This document shows, piece after piece, positions 1-11,843 of a stretch of DNA of 64,000 nucleotides. Origin of the DNA: Isoetes taiwanensis (taxonomy: Eukaryota > Streptophyta > Lycopodiopsida > Isoetales > Isoetaceae). Each line of letters begins with the position of its first letter. The first letter of the stretch is position 1. The notes under the pieces are model-generated. The model worked only from the letters and a program-made list of their open reading frames with translations. It did not search any database and was not told the DNA's origin. The DNA is taken from positions 1,487,257-1,551,256 of the forward strand of contig JAJEKV010000042.1 in NCBI GenBank assembly GCA_021234155.1, given 5' to 3'. The position numbers and the translations under genes were made by a program.

Positions 1-32
1 AAGAGAAGGGAAGTGACCTAAGTGGGAATCAG

Positions 33-1050
33 TTGCCCAAGCCAATAGCAAGGCTCATTAAGGAGTTCAATGATGTATTTTCGGATCAAATCCGTCAGCT
101 ACCACCTTATAGGGGTGTAGAGTGTGAAATCACATTAGCTGTAGATGCTAAGCCTACCAGCAAGGCACCCTACAGAATGAGCACCCCAAAGTTGATAGAG
201 CTCAAGGAGCAGCTGCAGGAATTGCTTGATCTTGGATTCATAAGAGCAAGTGTGTCTCCTTTTGGAGCACCCATACTCTTCGTCAAGAAGAAAGACGGGA
301 GTCTAAGAATGTGTATAGATTATCGCCAACTTAACAAGCAGATGATAAAGAATAAATATGCTCTGCCAAGGGCAGTTGATTTGATGGATCAGCTCCAAGG
401 AGCGAAAGTTTTCTCTAAGATTGACTTAAGGTCAGGCTACCACCAAATAAGGATAAAGGAAGAAGATATCCATAAGACCGCCTTCAGGACGCGGTACAGG
501 CACTTTGAGTTTATGGTAATGCCTTTTGGCTTATCAAGTGCCCCGACAACATTCATGCGTCTTATGAACGACATCTTCAGGGAGTTCTTAGACGAGTTTG
601 TCATTGTATTCTTCGACGACATCCTAGTCTACAGCATTGAAGAACATTGTCAACATTTGAGAAGAGTGTTGGAGAAGTTAAGGCGGCATCGGTTGTATGG
701 GAAGCTCTCCAAATGCCACTTTGCAACAGGTCGAGTGGAGTATTTGGGGCACGTGGTAACAGCTGAAGGGATTTCTACAGATCCGTCAAAGATTGAAGCA
801 ATAGTTGATTGGCCAGCTTCAAGGAACGTGGCAAGTGAGAAGTTTTCTCGGTCTGGCAGGACACTATAGGAAGTTCGTAAAGGACTTCGCTAGATGGGTG
901 TCCCCCTCATCGAACCTCACCAAGAACAAGAAGATAAAGGATTGGGCAAAGCTTTGGCTTGAGAATGTCCAAGCCTCTTTGAAAAGCTCAAAGAGGCTCT
1001 AACGACAGCTCCAGTCCTCGTCCTTCCAGATCCGAGCAAAGATAAGCTAG
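33..1050 (+). pseudogene. pol: Reverse transcriptase domain of element 1 pol, frameshifted
   Basis: RT copies element RNA into DNA. The open stretch 33-869 shows classic Ty3/gypsy RT blocks: [19 protein letters not shown] near residue 85, [14 protein letters not shown] near 128, the [14 protein letters not shown] block near 160 and the catalytic FFDDILVYS near 193. The sequence then jumps frame near 832, where the usual [17 protein letters not shown] block is read in another frame (805-1002), and jumps back near 985. The reading frame is open from the window edge, so the true start is upstream. Strong family assignment; the gene is broken by two small indels. Confidence 0.92.
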
Positions 1051-2243
1051 TGGCCACGGATGCGAGCAAGATAGCAACAGGTGCAGTTTTGATGCAAGAA
1101 GGAAGGGTAATCACCTACGACTCCGCGGAGCAACGCTACCCAACCCATGATCAGGAGTTATTAGCCATTGTCAGGGCATTAAGAATTTGGAGGCATTATT
1201 TGTTGGGGAGGAAGTTTCAGTTAGATACTGATCACCAGAGCCTCCAGTATCTTTTCACCCAACCACTCCTCAACCGAAGGCAAAGGAGGTGGATGGAATT
1301 CCTTGAGGAATATGACTTCGACATAGTGTATAAGCAAGGCAAGCTTAATGTTGTTGCAGATGCCCTCTCCAGGAGACCATTCGAGACGAGAATGCATTGT
1401 AATGCTATATCAACTCTTTCGAGTGAGTATGGCAAGAAAATCAAGGAGACATTGCCATCAGATGGAGATTTCAAGGAGGTATGGGCAAGCCTCTCTAAGG
1501 AGGCACGAACAGGCAAGGAAAGAGAGGCCTTCAAACATTATAGGAAGGAAGGCAACCTCTTGTACCATAAAGATAAGTTGTGTGTGCCGGAATCGTCAGG
1601 AGTAAGGAAGTTAATACTTCATGACACACACAACAGCCCAATAGCCGGGCACGCAGGGTTTATGAAGACGTATTTCAAGATAAGAAGTAGTTATTTCTGG
1701 CCAGGAATGAAGAAGCAGATAGCTAGATATATTCAGGAATGTCAGTTGTGCCAACAGACCAAGGCAGAGCAGCTTAGAATTCCAGGAGCTTTGGAACCTT
1801 TGGCAGTGCCGAATGCAAAATGGGAAGTAATAAGCATGGATTTTATTACAGGACTTCCTAGGACTCTTCGAGGCAAAGATGCACTAATGGTGGTCGTAGA
1901 TAAATTATCTAAGATGGCACACTTCGTGCCTTGCAAAACTACGGACACAGCTTTAGACACTGCCGTTCTATTTGTAAAGGAGATTTTTAGACTCCACGGC
2001 ATGCCTCGAGAGATAAACTCAGGTAGGAATTCTAAGTTCATGAGTGCATTCTGGCAAGATCTATTTGCCACGATCCAGACCAAGCTCTCGATGAGCACGG
2101 CCTACCATCCTCAGACGGAGCGGACGAATCGCATCATCGAAGATATGCTCAGAAGCTATGCTTGGAACAAGCAATCCAAGTGGGATGACTTCATCCACTT
2201 GGTAGAGTTCGCCTACAATAGTAAGAAGCAGGAGTCATCGTAG
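1050..2243 (+). pseudogene. pol: RNase H and integrase domains of element 1 pol
   Basis: RNase H begins at ATDASKIATGAVL (about 1053) and runs through the YPTHDQELLAIV and DTDHQSLQYL blocks, ending near 1370. Integrase follows: an HHCC zinc finger from HDTHNSPIAGH to CQLCQQTK (about 1618-1760), then the catalytic core with SMDFITGLP (first Asp) and YHPQTERTNRIIED (Glu). The second catalytic Asp block, usually DRDSKF, here reads GRNSKF, so the acidic residue is gone and this integrase should be inactive. A TAG stop ends the frame at 2241-2243 just before the conserved MSPFMINYGY block. Confidence 0.9.
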
Positions 2244-2815
2244 ATGTCTCCCTTCATGATCAATTATGGGTACCAGTGCCTAACCCCCGATACTTGGCAC
2301 AATCTAGTGTCAAAGGTAGAAGTATCCCAGCAGATGCTATCAGATATGCAGCAGCTGGTCGAAGAGGTAAGGGGATATCTTTTAGCAGCAAGAAGTGGGG
2401 GAATTGCAAGAACCTTTCCCCTAGGTGGGCCAGTCCATTCAAGATCTTGGAGAGAGTGGACTCTCAGGCCTACAAGTTGGATCTCCCAGCGCACCTCAAA
2501 GTCCACAAGGTCTTCCATGTGAGCTTATTGGAAAGGCACGATCCTAACCCTGATGAGGTTTTGCATACTCCAACTTTGTTGGAAATGACAGAGGAACAAG
2601 TTGAAATTGTGCCTGAATTGCTTCTTGATAAGTCATTCAAGAAGACTAGGAGGTCTCAGTTCCTCCAGTATTTGGTCAAGTGGAAACACTTGCCCGTAGA
2701 AGACGCGACATGGGTATTGAAGCAGGATTTGGAGAAGCAATACCTGGACTTCATGAAGGAGTTTGATGGGCGAGTCGTCTCCGAGCTTGTCGACGCCGAC
2801 TTGCCAGGTGGTTAG
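2244..2815 (+). pseudogene. pol: Integrase C-terminus with chromodomain, element 1
   Basis: After the stop the pol frame continues (MSPFMINYGYQCL) to about 2390. About 100 bp present in element 2 (the block around EFKVGDLVWLKIK) are then missing, and the sequence resumes in another frame at the GPY/F module (PRWASPFKILERVDSQAYKL, FHVSLLERHDPNPDEV). The C-terminal chromodomain is clear: FLQYLVKWKHLPVEDATWVL, about 2660-2720. In other chromoviruses this domain binds methylated histone H3 and guides insertion into heterochromatin. The ORF ends with TAG at 2813-2815. Confidence 0.88.
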
Positions 2816-3648
2816 CTTAGTATGTTTCTTAGTTAGCCTTAGTCCTGGCATATGTATTCTAGCTAGTAGAGTGCATGTGCCAGAATCTTGGAATGTGTAG
2901 GCGATGATGGGATATGCCTTAAGGCATTCTCTAGGCCAACACGCACCAAGAGGTGCGCATGACCAGTAGGGTCATGTGAGAGAGGAAGTGAGGCATGGTG
3001 GGCAATGATGGGACATCTGTCGGATGCTCTCTATGCCACGATGCGGGGCACGCGCACCTGACCATAGGGGGGTCATGGTGAGGTTTAAGTGATCATGCAC
3101 GATGATGGGATCGTGAGACGTTCCCTAGCTTGAAACCCTCGGGGCATGATGCACTGGGGAGTACTCGACAACGGGTAATCGAGTACAAGGTAGCACTTGA
3201 TCATGGGCAATGATAGGAGCATCTTAAATGTTCCTTAAGCTCAAATCCTTATGGGGCCATGATCGGGTGCAAGGTAGTAGGGTAACCTTGAGCTAGTAGT
3301 TCGGCTCAAGGAAGTAGGTAAGGGGGGTGGTCCCCTAAAACCACAATTTATTAACTAAACTAACGTAATGTGCTACTCGTGCAGGGCGAGCATAGGGGAG
3401 CACCGACGGGAACGCATTACGTGGAGGTGGGGAGCCATAATTTAGACTTAAATTATGAACCCTAACAATTGTGTGATAATATTTTGACTTACTATAGCAT
3501 TACTGTTGTTAAGGCTATATAATTTTGTATAGGTATAAATATAGCCTATACTATATGTTAATTGAATAATAGAAGTTGCATGTATCTTGTTTTTGCAGGA
3601 GCGTCTAGTGTAGTTACCTTAGCGTAATGCTAAGGACAGCATTATCCT
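2816..3648 (+). other. 3' untranslated region of element 1 with repeated dyads
   Basis: No coding capacity. It holds four diverged copies of a unit containing GATGATGGGAT or AATGATGGGAC followed by a ...TCTCTAGGCC or CTCTATGCC type end (from about 2897, 3000, 3095 and 3205), plus short perfect dyads such as GTACTCGA/TCGAGTAC (about 3153-3178) and TGACC/GGGTCA. Element 2 has the same region at 48722-49572, so the layout is a family trait. Confidence 0.6.
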
Positions 3649-3660
3649 AAGGGGGGAGAA
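3649..3660 (+). promoter_or_regulatory. Polypurine tract of element 1
   Basis: AAGGGGGGAGAA lies directly before the LTR start TGTGAC. It is the plus-strand primer site. Elements 2 and 3 have the equivalent tract at 49573-49583 and 60271-60283. Confidence 0.9.
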
Positions 3661-5308
3661 TGTGACGTTCCAGGGAAATATACGTTATAAATACTTATAT
3701 TTCTGGACCCGTCACTATACAAGTCTACCCTTGTAGCCTTGTATACCTTAGGAAGTGGCAATGGGTGCACATCTAAGTTAAATGCTTAACTTAGATAACC
3801 TTAGGATAAGGCCCATTTCTACATGGCCTTATCCTATTGGGCAACCGCCACACGGCCCCACCCCATTGGTGCCACGTGGCATCCCATGTGGACCCTAACT
3901 TATATTAGCCTAAACCCTAACCCTAGACCTCTTTTCCTGACCCTAGCACCCTGTGACCCATCTACGCACTCGAAACTCCATTTCGAGCACCGTTTGCTAT
4001 GGCACAGTCTAGTGCAACAGCCCCCGGAGTGTGGATTCGATCTTGGAGCAAGTGCAGGTTCGACCAATTCGAAGACCATGGAGATGCCAGGATTTGGAGG
4101 GAGTGCTTCTGGAGCAGGAATGTAGAGTAGTGCTCTTGGTAGTTCATCTGGAAGTTAGCACTCCAGATGGGTTAGTATTTCGTATCTAGAGTAGAGCCAT
4201 CCTAGAACCCTTGTTGAACATCTTGAACCCTAATCAAGGAACCCTAACTATAAGTTAGATATGTATGATTAGGTTAAGATGTTCTTATGATGATTATCAT
4301 GTTATGATGCTATATGATGTTGGTTGATCATGTTTGCTCTTCTTGTATTGGGAAGGGGGGTAGAGACCTAGTAGCCATTATGTAGTATGCTCCTAGTTAG
4401 ATCCCTTAGTTCCTACTATATGCGGCCTGTGCATAGGAGCCCACTGGGCTATAGGGGCTATGATGTGACTCAGCACTACACAATGGGGCTAGAGGCAATA
4501 CGGAGGGAGGATCCCTGCTGAGCGTGGCTACTGGGGATCCCATAACGGGCTAGGCCTATGGTCAGTCACTTTGTGTGGGCGGGGCATGGGTCCGACACCT
4601 CCTGGGGCGATGGTGTCGCCCTGCCTCTCAGGAGTTGCAAGTGTCGGCTTGGCTCATGTTTTGGGGGGTTAAGTCGGGTACGAATCGTGTGTCGCCTCGA
4701 TTCTCTAGCTGCCCGTGGAACCTCTAGACCCTGGGAAGGGGAGATGCAACCCTTCCTGCCTCGACGGACCGGGGAGATGCAACCTGGAGTAGTCCCGATG
4801 GGTGATACCATGGGATTGCATATCCGGAAGGCTAGAGTCATGTCAAAGCCCGATCTAGCTCATTCTGCAAAGTATGCACAGGAGGGACGGATGGAGTGGT
4901 CAACCCTAGCCATTGTCTATAGCTAGCCCTGCCATTGTTATGACTCGGTCTGCTCTATCTTGAGGCCTAGCCAGTCAGTCATCCTCCTTATGAGTCGGAG
5001 CCATGGGTAGGAGCTCTCATATTTTATGGCATATGTTTATCTTCCTTGTAGTTACGGATATGTGGATGAGCTACCCTTCGAGGTAGTATGATGTGTTGTA
5101 TTGCTAGTTCTGACGTTGTTTATGCTTCCGCTATGATAGGAGCCCATAGGAGAAGGGCGCGCAAGACACCTTTGTGTCCCCTTCCCGCACTAAGGTCATC
5201 CCAGAGTGCGGGATAGATGGAGGGCCCATGCGGTTGAAGGACCGGATGGGGGATTTCCTCCTACGGAGTGTACGGCCGGGCCCCGTATATTTAGTAGGGA
5301 GCGTCACA
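3661..5308 (+). repeat. 3' LTR of element 1 (1648 bp)
   Basis: Starts TGTGACGTTCCAGG after the polypurine tract and ends GCGTCACA. It aligns along its length with the element 2 LTRs (38214-39860 and 49584-51239) but is clearly more diverged than they are from each other. The first 55 bp form an inverted repeat (3662-3715) with TATAAATA in the loop. Confidence 0.9.
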
Positions 5309-8300
5309 GAGTTCATGGGCGTCTCTATAACTTTGATTGCTCTAACCCCTGTTTCCCCTGTTTCATACTTCCAGAATCCATGGTGGGGGAGTCCAGTTCC
5401 ATTTTGGCTCTGTCTCCCTCATTGTGCAAAAGGTTGGGCTCCAAATCTCGATCTATTTACTGGCCTCTTGTTCCTTCTTATCTTCGTTTTTATTTTGATA
5501 AGGTGTTGGAATTCGTGCCTGGAACGCCGCAGTGCAGACGCATGCGGCGTTCCCTTCCCGCATGCGGCTTCTCTCCCTTCCCGCTTGCGGCTTCTCTGGA
5601 ACGCAGGTTGTCGGCATTGTCGGCATTCAATGCTAATTTGAACCCTTTTCCCTCGCGGCAATGCGTTCCCTGCTTGCTCAAGGTCTGCCGTGGAGTATCC
5701 ATCCCGCTACTTAGAAGCGGTCTATAGCCAGGTTATGCGCACACTGGCCGCTACAGCGATTAGCTTGCAGTCGATTGTGTTGGATCGGCGTATATAGCTT
5801 GATAAAAAAATTTGGTGGACGTTGCAGTGGAGATATGCGTTACAGGGATTTTGGCGGTGCATTCGTCGTTACACCCTTCTGCAGCCGTCATGGCCCCAAA
5901 ATGATAGAAACCAAGAAGCAGAACTTTAATCGACAACCTCAAGTTTTCCCTAACCTCTTTGCAAATCGGGCGCCGATCTTCCGGTGTCTTTTCTTTGCTA
6001 CTGTAGTTCTGGTATCTGGAGAAGGCTTCTAACTTGATTTTATTGTTTACTTGCAGTTTTTAGAGCTCACATACTTAGCAACCTCTGGAGCTTCAAGGGG
6101 CTAAAGTTTCAGGTAAAATAATTTCTGCAACCGCATACTCTAGCTTTACATTGTCGCAATAGTCTATCTGTGAAAATCAACTGGGGCAGTCTTTGTGGGA
6201 CTCTGTTACATTGCATTGGAGATGATATCTGTGTTGTCTTATCCCAGGCTATTGTAAAGAATCGATTCCAGTCTGCTTTCCTTCCTGCGTCTAAGGTAAG
6301 TAATCGCAGAGATTTGGACTTTTGCAGGAGAAGGGCGGGATTAGGTTTGGGTTTATGCTTGCAAAACAGGGGCTTGCTTGCTCAGATTGTATCGTTTTTT
6401 TGCAGATTGTTCCTAAAGACTTTAGGCATCTCAGACTTCTTTAGATAACAAATTCTCCATTTTCTTTTCTTGCATGGATTGATTGCTCCAGGAAATGCCG
6501 GATCAAGTTTGATTGCAGTTGCTCTAGCTCCAACAGAGACTTAGCTTAAGCACACCTGTGCCATCTGTGCCATCACTCTCGACATATGGAAGAGGCTATA
6601 GGACGGGCTTCTCTTTCACTGCTGTTTTAGCAAGAAACGGAGGAAGCAGGTGAACTCCTTAGGTTACAAATAATTTGTTATGATGCAGATTAACCCAGTT
6701 CTTGCAATCCACCCAGCTCTTGCAATCCACTATGGAAATATAACTGCAGATTGGTTATTTTGTTCTGATTTTTCTATTTCCTTTTGCTGATACTCCCATT
6801 TTTCCTTTTTCTTTTGCAGATCTGTAATTTTGATATAGGAATGTTGGCAGGAGTTGCTAAATGAGAGGCTGATCAAAGAGACGACTAAAAGAGGCCTATG
6901 ATGCTGGATATATTAGAAAAATGCATGTGGATCTGATTATATTTTTGACATTCATATTCATTTGGCGCAGGAAGTTGAGAGGTAAGTCAAAGCAATGGGA
7001 AACGCAAACTTAAAATGTGGTTTTATTTGGCAGAAGTAGAGTTATGATTATATTGATGCTTAGGTCTGCGCCAAGAGATTTTTGAGGTCTTTCTAGCTCA
7101 TTTTTCAGGTGAAAGTATTGTTGGAGATCTGGACAACTTTGAAAAATTCTTATCATTTGCAGAGCAGAGCAAAGAATTCTTCTGAAGTAAGGCTAATGCA
7201 TTTCTTACAATCGTCTTCTCTTTAAAAAAATGCTCCATTAAACATTTGAATCTGATTTTCCTTTCTTCTGTCTTCTATTAATGAACGTAAATGTAAAGAT
7301 TTTGATGTGTGATGCTTATTGGTGGGGTTTCTAAGTTACAAATATCTCTGACATTGGCATGTAAAGCACAACCAATAGCTTCTCGAAGAGTCTGTTTGTT
7401 GCATCTGCGAACTGCGCATGAAGTCATGGCTGCACATGGTCATACTCATGCGTCATACTTCTTCAGATTTGTATTCAATCCTTATTGTTGACTGTCAGAC
7501 AACTCTTTCAATTTTGTATCATATTTTTATCGTTCAGAAACTTGAACATGGCCAATACAATGCTGGCTTTAATGCTTCGACAATCTGGGGCCTCACTTTT
7601 TATCCCTGGAAATCTGCATGTCACTGCTTTGCGCCTCTAGCCTAAAGAATGTCCCAAACTAATGCTTTTGTGCATACGTATGGACGTTTTTGGTTGCAGG
7701 CTACTGCACGAAAGGTTGTATAGATATTCAAAGGGAAAAGCCTTTGGGCTGCTGGTTGTATCAGGTAGTTTTTGCATTCTGTAACTTTCATGTGGTTATT
7801 TGCTCTGGTCTATAAACCGAAACTGTAAATCTTAGGGCACATCGGTGGAGCTTGGAGCAAATCATTTTCTCCTTTTCGACTTTTTGATCTCGGCATATTT
7901 TCTTCTTTTGAATTTACCAGTTAAATGCATCTTTGTTGTCAAGCAACAAACTTTGATTTTGTTGCCTCAATTTTGCTCTGTGTCCATTGTAGCAAATTAG
8001 AATCTGATCCAAACCTAGAGAATCATCTAGAGGTGCTTCTTTTCTTCCTTTTTTCACAAACGCTTTTGCAAATATTTGAGGAACTTAAGACAAATGATGG
8101 CGCCAAAGAATTTACAATCTGGCTTGCCATAATTTTCCTTCATGATGATGACGGGTCCTGATATTGTAGAGTCTATGCCAGATTGTGCCCCTTCTACAAT
8201 TTTATCTTATCTTTGCAGACAATGGCATCACTTTTGATGTCGGTGGTGAGGAAGGAAGAGTTGGATCTGGCAGACAAAATGCTCCTGGTAAACCAGGGCA

Positions 8301-10419
8301 AAAGAAAGGGAATCATCTTTCCTCTCAACTCTATGTAGCATCTTAATATTTTGCTTATGAAGCTTTAGTTATGCATAAATGTTTGCATCTCTTATGAATG
8401 TCATGCCATACACTGAAGTGCCATAGAGGTAAGTCTCAGGCAAATGAACAACATACCTTTCATTTTTTCATGTCTCTTGATGTTTTAGGTTTAACCATAG
8501 CCACCTCTTTCTAGCTATTGAGGGTCCAGACAAAGTTTCCTAACCATGTCAAAATTTTCAATGACTTTGCCGTTGATGGCCAGAGTGCAGGTTCCTTTGA
8601 TTGGATATGGCATGCTCTATCCGCTTCGCTCATTCAGAGGCACCTCAGATCTTGCTCTACAGAGTAACAGTAATAGTAAGAGGAGAATACTATGTGTATG
8701 ATTTTTCAAACTTTAGCAGAAGGTGAGCATTTTACGATCATCATGTCATTATTTTTCTATTTTGTTATTCATTTATGAGGTAGAGGTCTGACTGGATCTA
8801 ATTTGTTTCAGGCTTTTAGAGTTGTAGCATCAAGTTCTCATAAAGGAACATCAGTGTCAACTTCGTACATCTCCTCTTAGAGATGTGCAATCATTTCAAT
8901 TTGCTTGCTTTTAAAATGTTTATAATAATGATTCAGGTTGGAATTTGTGCAATAGGCCTCATTATAGAGTTTCTAGCACTATCAGCCTTGAGCACTGTCT
9001 TAAGGCTGCAGAACCTGTGCCCTATTCTATGACTGCAAATTATTTAACATTATTTCATGTGTTCACTCTTGATAAATGGACTTAGATAGATGACCCAAAT
9101 GTGATGACTATATCATTGTTTTGCTCCCTATAATGAATAATTATATCTTGAATTATGACACAGCTACCATGCATTTAGGGTTTAGTGTGGACGAGCTCAA
9201 GGTTAAAGGTGTTGGGATTATATCAGGTAATCTAAGGACGTCCAAAGATAAGGAATTTTCAGAATTAAGTTCTTTGTCTTGAATTGATTATACTTATAAA
9301 ACTACAGGCCATAATAGTAAATGCACCATACCACCGAACTTGCTATAAACACCTAAATCCGAGAAGGTTTGCCATCATTTGTCTTAATGAATCATTTACA
9401 ACAGATTTTTCTTTTTGTGTTTATTACCTCTCTAGAACAGATTTCACTAACATCATGTCAATCCTCACACACATTAATATTTTCCTCAATCACACAGATC
9501 AATATTTTGCTCACACGCTCTACTATCACTTTGGGTTCGCAAACACACATTACCAATTAAGATTAGGTACTATGAAGTCACACACACAATCACATCTTCC
9601 ATAAAGCTCTAAACTATCACAAACGCATGCAATACCCTAAACTTTACACATTTCCATTATATCTACCTCTACTATTCCATATATACATTCTATTATTCCT
9701 AGCAATTTCATGTGCCCAAGGATAATGCCTAAACCCTAAACCATCACACTTGGCACTTCATTACATGTACTTAACACAATTACATCTACAAATTTTATTC
9801 CACCTAAAAATCCCATTACATCTACCAATTCCACACGTCTAAGACTAATGCCCGGCATCGCCGGGCACACGTTTCTAGTCATCATTGATTTTCTTTTCCA
9901 TGATCCAGGCATATTGGGCGGCTATTGTTGACACTATATTTGTCCACAGCTCAACCATCAACAAGTTTATGGGGAAGTCTCTATCTTCAAACAGCTTCAC
10001 TGTGTATTGCCTCCAAATGCACCATGATGTGTAGGCCCTTATTATATTCCATATTTCCTGATCATTTCTTGTTCCACTAACTTGGTATGGACCTGCAGTA
10101 TCACTGAAGTCTCCTCAAGAATCGGGTGCGCTAGGTGAGTTTGCATTTGAATTGGGGATATGGATTGTGATCTAGTCGTTCGATCTCCTCCCGCCATCGG
10201 AATCAACCAGTCACCACAGGTAAAAAAGAAATTTTTATCCCTGTCTATTCCCTTCTCCCCTGTTTCTGATATGGCTCGTACCATGCCAATGATTTGTTCC
10301 TTAACCAATGATTTGTGCCAATGATTTGTTCAACATCCTTTTCTCAAAATCTTTCCCACTGTCCTCTTTTTCTGACCCAATTGGCCAATGGTTAATGCTG
10401 GCATATATCCCACAAGCCT
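5309..10419. other. Host sequence, no supported gene
   Basis: AT-rich sequence without a long open frame. Between 6000 and 8700 there are repeated intron-like signals (pyrimidine-rich tracts ending in TTGCAG near 6055, 6405 and 6820; GGTAAGT-like donors near 6296 and 6983), which would fit a spliced non-coding transcript or a decayed gene. I could not assemble a coding exon chain. Short frames at 5174-5727, 6170-6448, 7309-7645, 7925-8161 and 9284-9604 match no family I recognise. Confidence 0.4.
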
Positions 10420-10443
10420 AGCTCAAATGAAAGGGCTATACTC

Positions 10444-10906
10444 AATGAGGAATATTCCTTTCAATGTAATAAGGAATATTCCTTGTAACTATGGGTGCAC
10501 TTAAACAAACTAAAGAATATTCCTTTGAAGGTAATAAGGAATATTCTTGATAACTAGGCACTAAGGAATATTCCTTTCAATGCAATAAGGAATATCCCTT
10601 TCAAGGTAGTAAGGAATATTCCTTGTAACTATGGGTGCACTTAAACAAACTAAAGAATATTCCTTTGAAGGTAATAAGGAATATTCCTGATAACTAGGCA
10701 CTAAGGAATATTCCTTTCAATGCAATAAGGAATATTCCTTTCAAGGTAATAAGGAATATTCCTTGTAACTATGGGTGCACTTAAACAAACTAAAGAATAT
10801 TCCTTTGAAGGTAATAAGGAATATTCCTGATAACTAGGCACTAAGGAATATTCCTTTCAATGCAATAAGGAATATTCCTTTCAAGGTAATAAGGAATATT
10901 CCTTGT
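10444..10906 (+). repeat. Tandem repeat, about 140-bp unit, about 3 copies
   Basis: The marker GTAACTATGGGTGCAC recurs at 10484, 10625 and 10765, giving periods of 141 and 140 bp. Within each unit the 14-bp palindrome AAGGAATATTCCTT or a one-base variant occurs four to five times. Confidence 0.88.
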
Positions 10907-11463
10907 TATCTCTATATTGTTGACTCAGGCTTTTACCAAACACAATATGCATAGGTACACAATATGCCTTAACATAATCCATTCATTTGGCATTTGTTGA
11001 TTTGGCAATTGTTGATTTGGTAACATGTGGAACATTGAATGCATGTGGGATATTTGAGCCCATTACTAAAAAAAATGGTGGACTAGGATTACATCTTGGG
11101 CAAGAGGTTATGACCGCCTCAGAATCAAGATTACAAGCCGTGAGCTATAACTTTTCAACATCTAATCTCTATCCACACTTATCAATGAAGCAGCAAAACC
11201 CTATTTATATATGCGCACGATTTTTGTGATATATGCATATGGGATATTGCTAACTTTGTGTTAGGGTTGTGCTAACTGCATACCAAGCAATTGGTCTCAT
11301 AATATGGTTCAACCTATACATTTTACATTTGCAAAAATATTGAGGTGGGTGGATCGGCTCCCGAGGTGTGAAATCGTATGCATGCATACATCCCTTTCCT
11401 CTTCTGCCTAATTCCCAAAATCGTATGCATTCAAACATCCCTTTTATTCCCAAAATTCTGCCC
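10907..11463. other. No feature seen
   Basis: AT-rich sequence. The longest forward frame (10987-11229, 80 codons) matches nothing I recognise. Confidence 0.4.
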
Positions 11464-11543
11464 TGCAGCTTCATTCCGTCCATTCCGTCCCCATCGTTCA
11501 TTCCGTCCATCTCGTTCACTCCGTCCCCATCGTTCATTCCTCC
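11464..11543 (+). repeat. CATTCCGTCC-type short tandem repeat before a small ORF
   Basis: Irregular copies of CATTCCGTCC and CCCATCGTT fill about 80 bp directly upstream of the ATG at 11544. It could be part of the promoter or 5' leader of that ORF. Confidence 0.6.
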
Positions 11544-11843
11544 ATGGCCAGGTTCAAGACTACATTGCGCAGGAATACAATCCCGGCCATTGTGCCTGCT
11601 CCTTCGCCGCCAGCTCGGTCAGAATCCGTGTCCTCATCAGGAGGGCATCCGGTTACAGTGGTGGCCAAGTTCACTCCACCACAAGTGGAGAAACTTATCA
11701 CAGAGGCACAAGCTGTTTGTTCAATCCGGGTTCTCGAATGGGTTGATCGAGGTTACCCTGATGAGGAGCGTCTTCTGAAGATGAAGATGTATGCCATGGA
11801 GGACGACCTCCATATAGAGCTGAGGATGGCCCCCCAGCCCTGA
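11544..11843 (+). CDS. 99-aa ORF with histone-H3-like N-tail and C-terminal helices
   Basis: The protein starts MARFKTTLRRN, matching the H3 tail pattern M-A-R-x-K-x-T-x-R-K/R, and ends near MEDDLHIELRM, which fits H3's MPKDIQLARRI in position and spacing. KFTPPQVEKLITEAQA (about residues 42-57) aligns without gaps to the H3 alpha-2 segment RFQSSAVMALQEAAEA. A six-residue insertion is needed before alpha-3, and alpha-N and alpha-1 are missing, so it is about 36 residues shorter than H3. No LTR or pol surrounds it. It may be a host-resident relative of the retroelement ORF1 proteins at 40439 and 38100, or a degraded copy. The alignment was made by eye and identity is low. The ATG follows the repeat at 11464-11543 and TGA is at 11841. 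Confidence 0.4.
   Translation: MARFKTTLRRNTIPAIVPAPSPPARSESVSSSGGHPVTVVAKFTPPQVEKLITEAQAVCSIRVLEWVDRGYPDEERLLKMKMYAMEDDLHIELRMAPQP

Larger units (their letters stand above)
1..5308 (+). mobile_element. Element 1: 3' part of a Ty3/gypsy chromovirus
   Basis: This is the downstream part of an LTR retrotransposon whose 5' LTR, leader and gag lie before the window. Order seen: reverse transcriptase, RNase H, integrase, chromodomain, an 840-bp 3' untranslated region, a polypurine tract and a 1648-bp 3' LTR that starts TGTGAC and ends GTCACA. Its pol and LTR closely resemble those of element 2 (38214-51239), so both belong to one family and element 1 may once have carried the same accessory ORFs upstream. 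Two frameshifts, an in-frame stop, an internal deletion and a lost integrase residue mark it as an old copy. The 5-bp target duplication cannot be tested because the other end is missing. Confidence 0.93.

Noticed and set aside
4558-4926. 122-codon frame within the element 1 LTR, also seen at 39112-39462
   Set aside because: Similar frames in LTR copies follow from sequence identity of the LTR; the copy at 50515 is broken, and no start context or domain supports a protein.
5174-5727. Two overlapping 155- and 173-codon frames at the element 1 LTR end
   Set aside because: They start inside the LTR and cross into unrelated flank; no domain, and other LTR copies do not keep them.
10444-10906. 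CRISPR-like regularly spaced repeats
   Set aside because: The units are true tandem repeats in a plant genome; spacers are themselves repeated and no cas genes exist.
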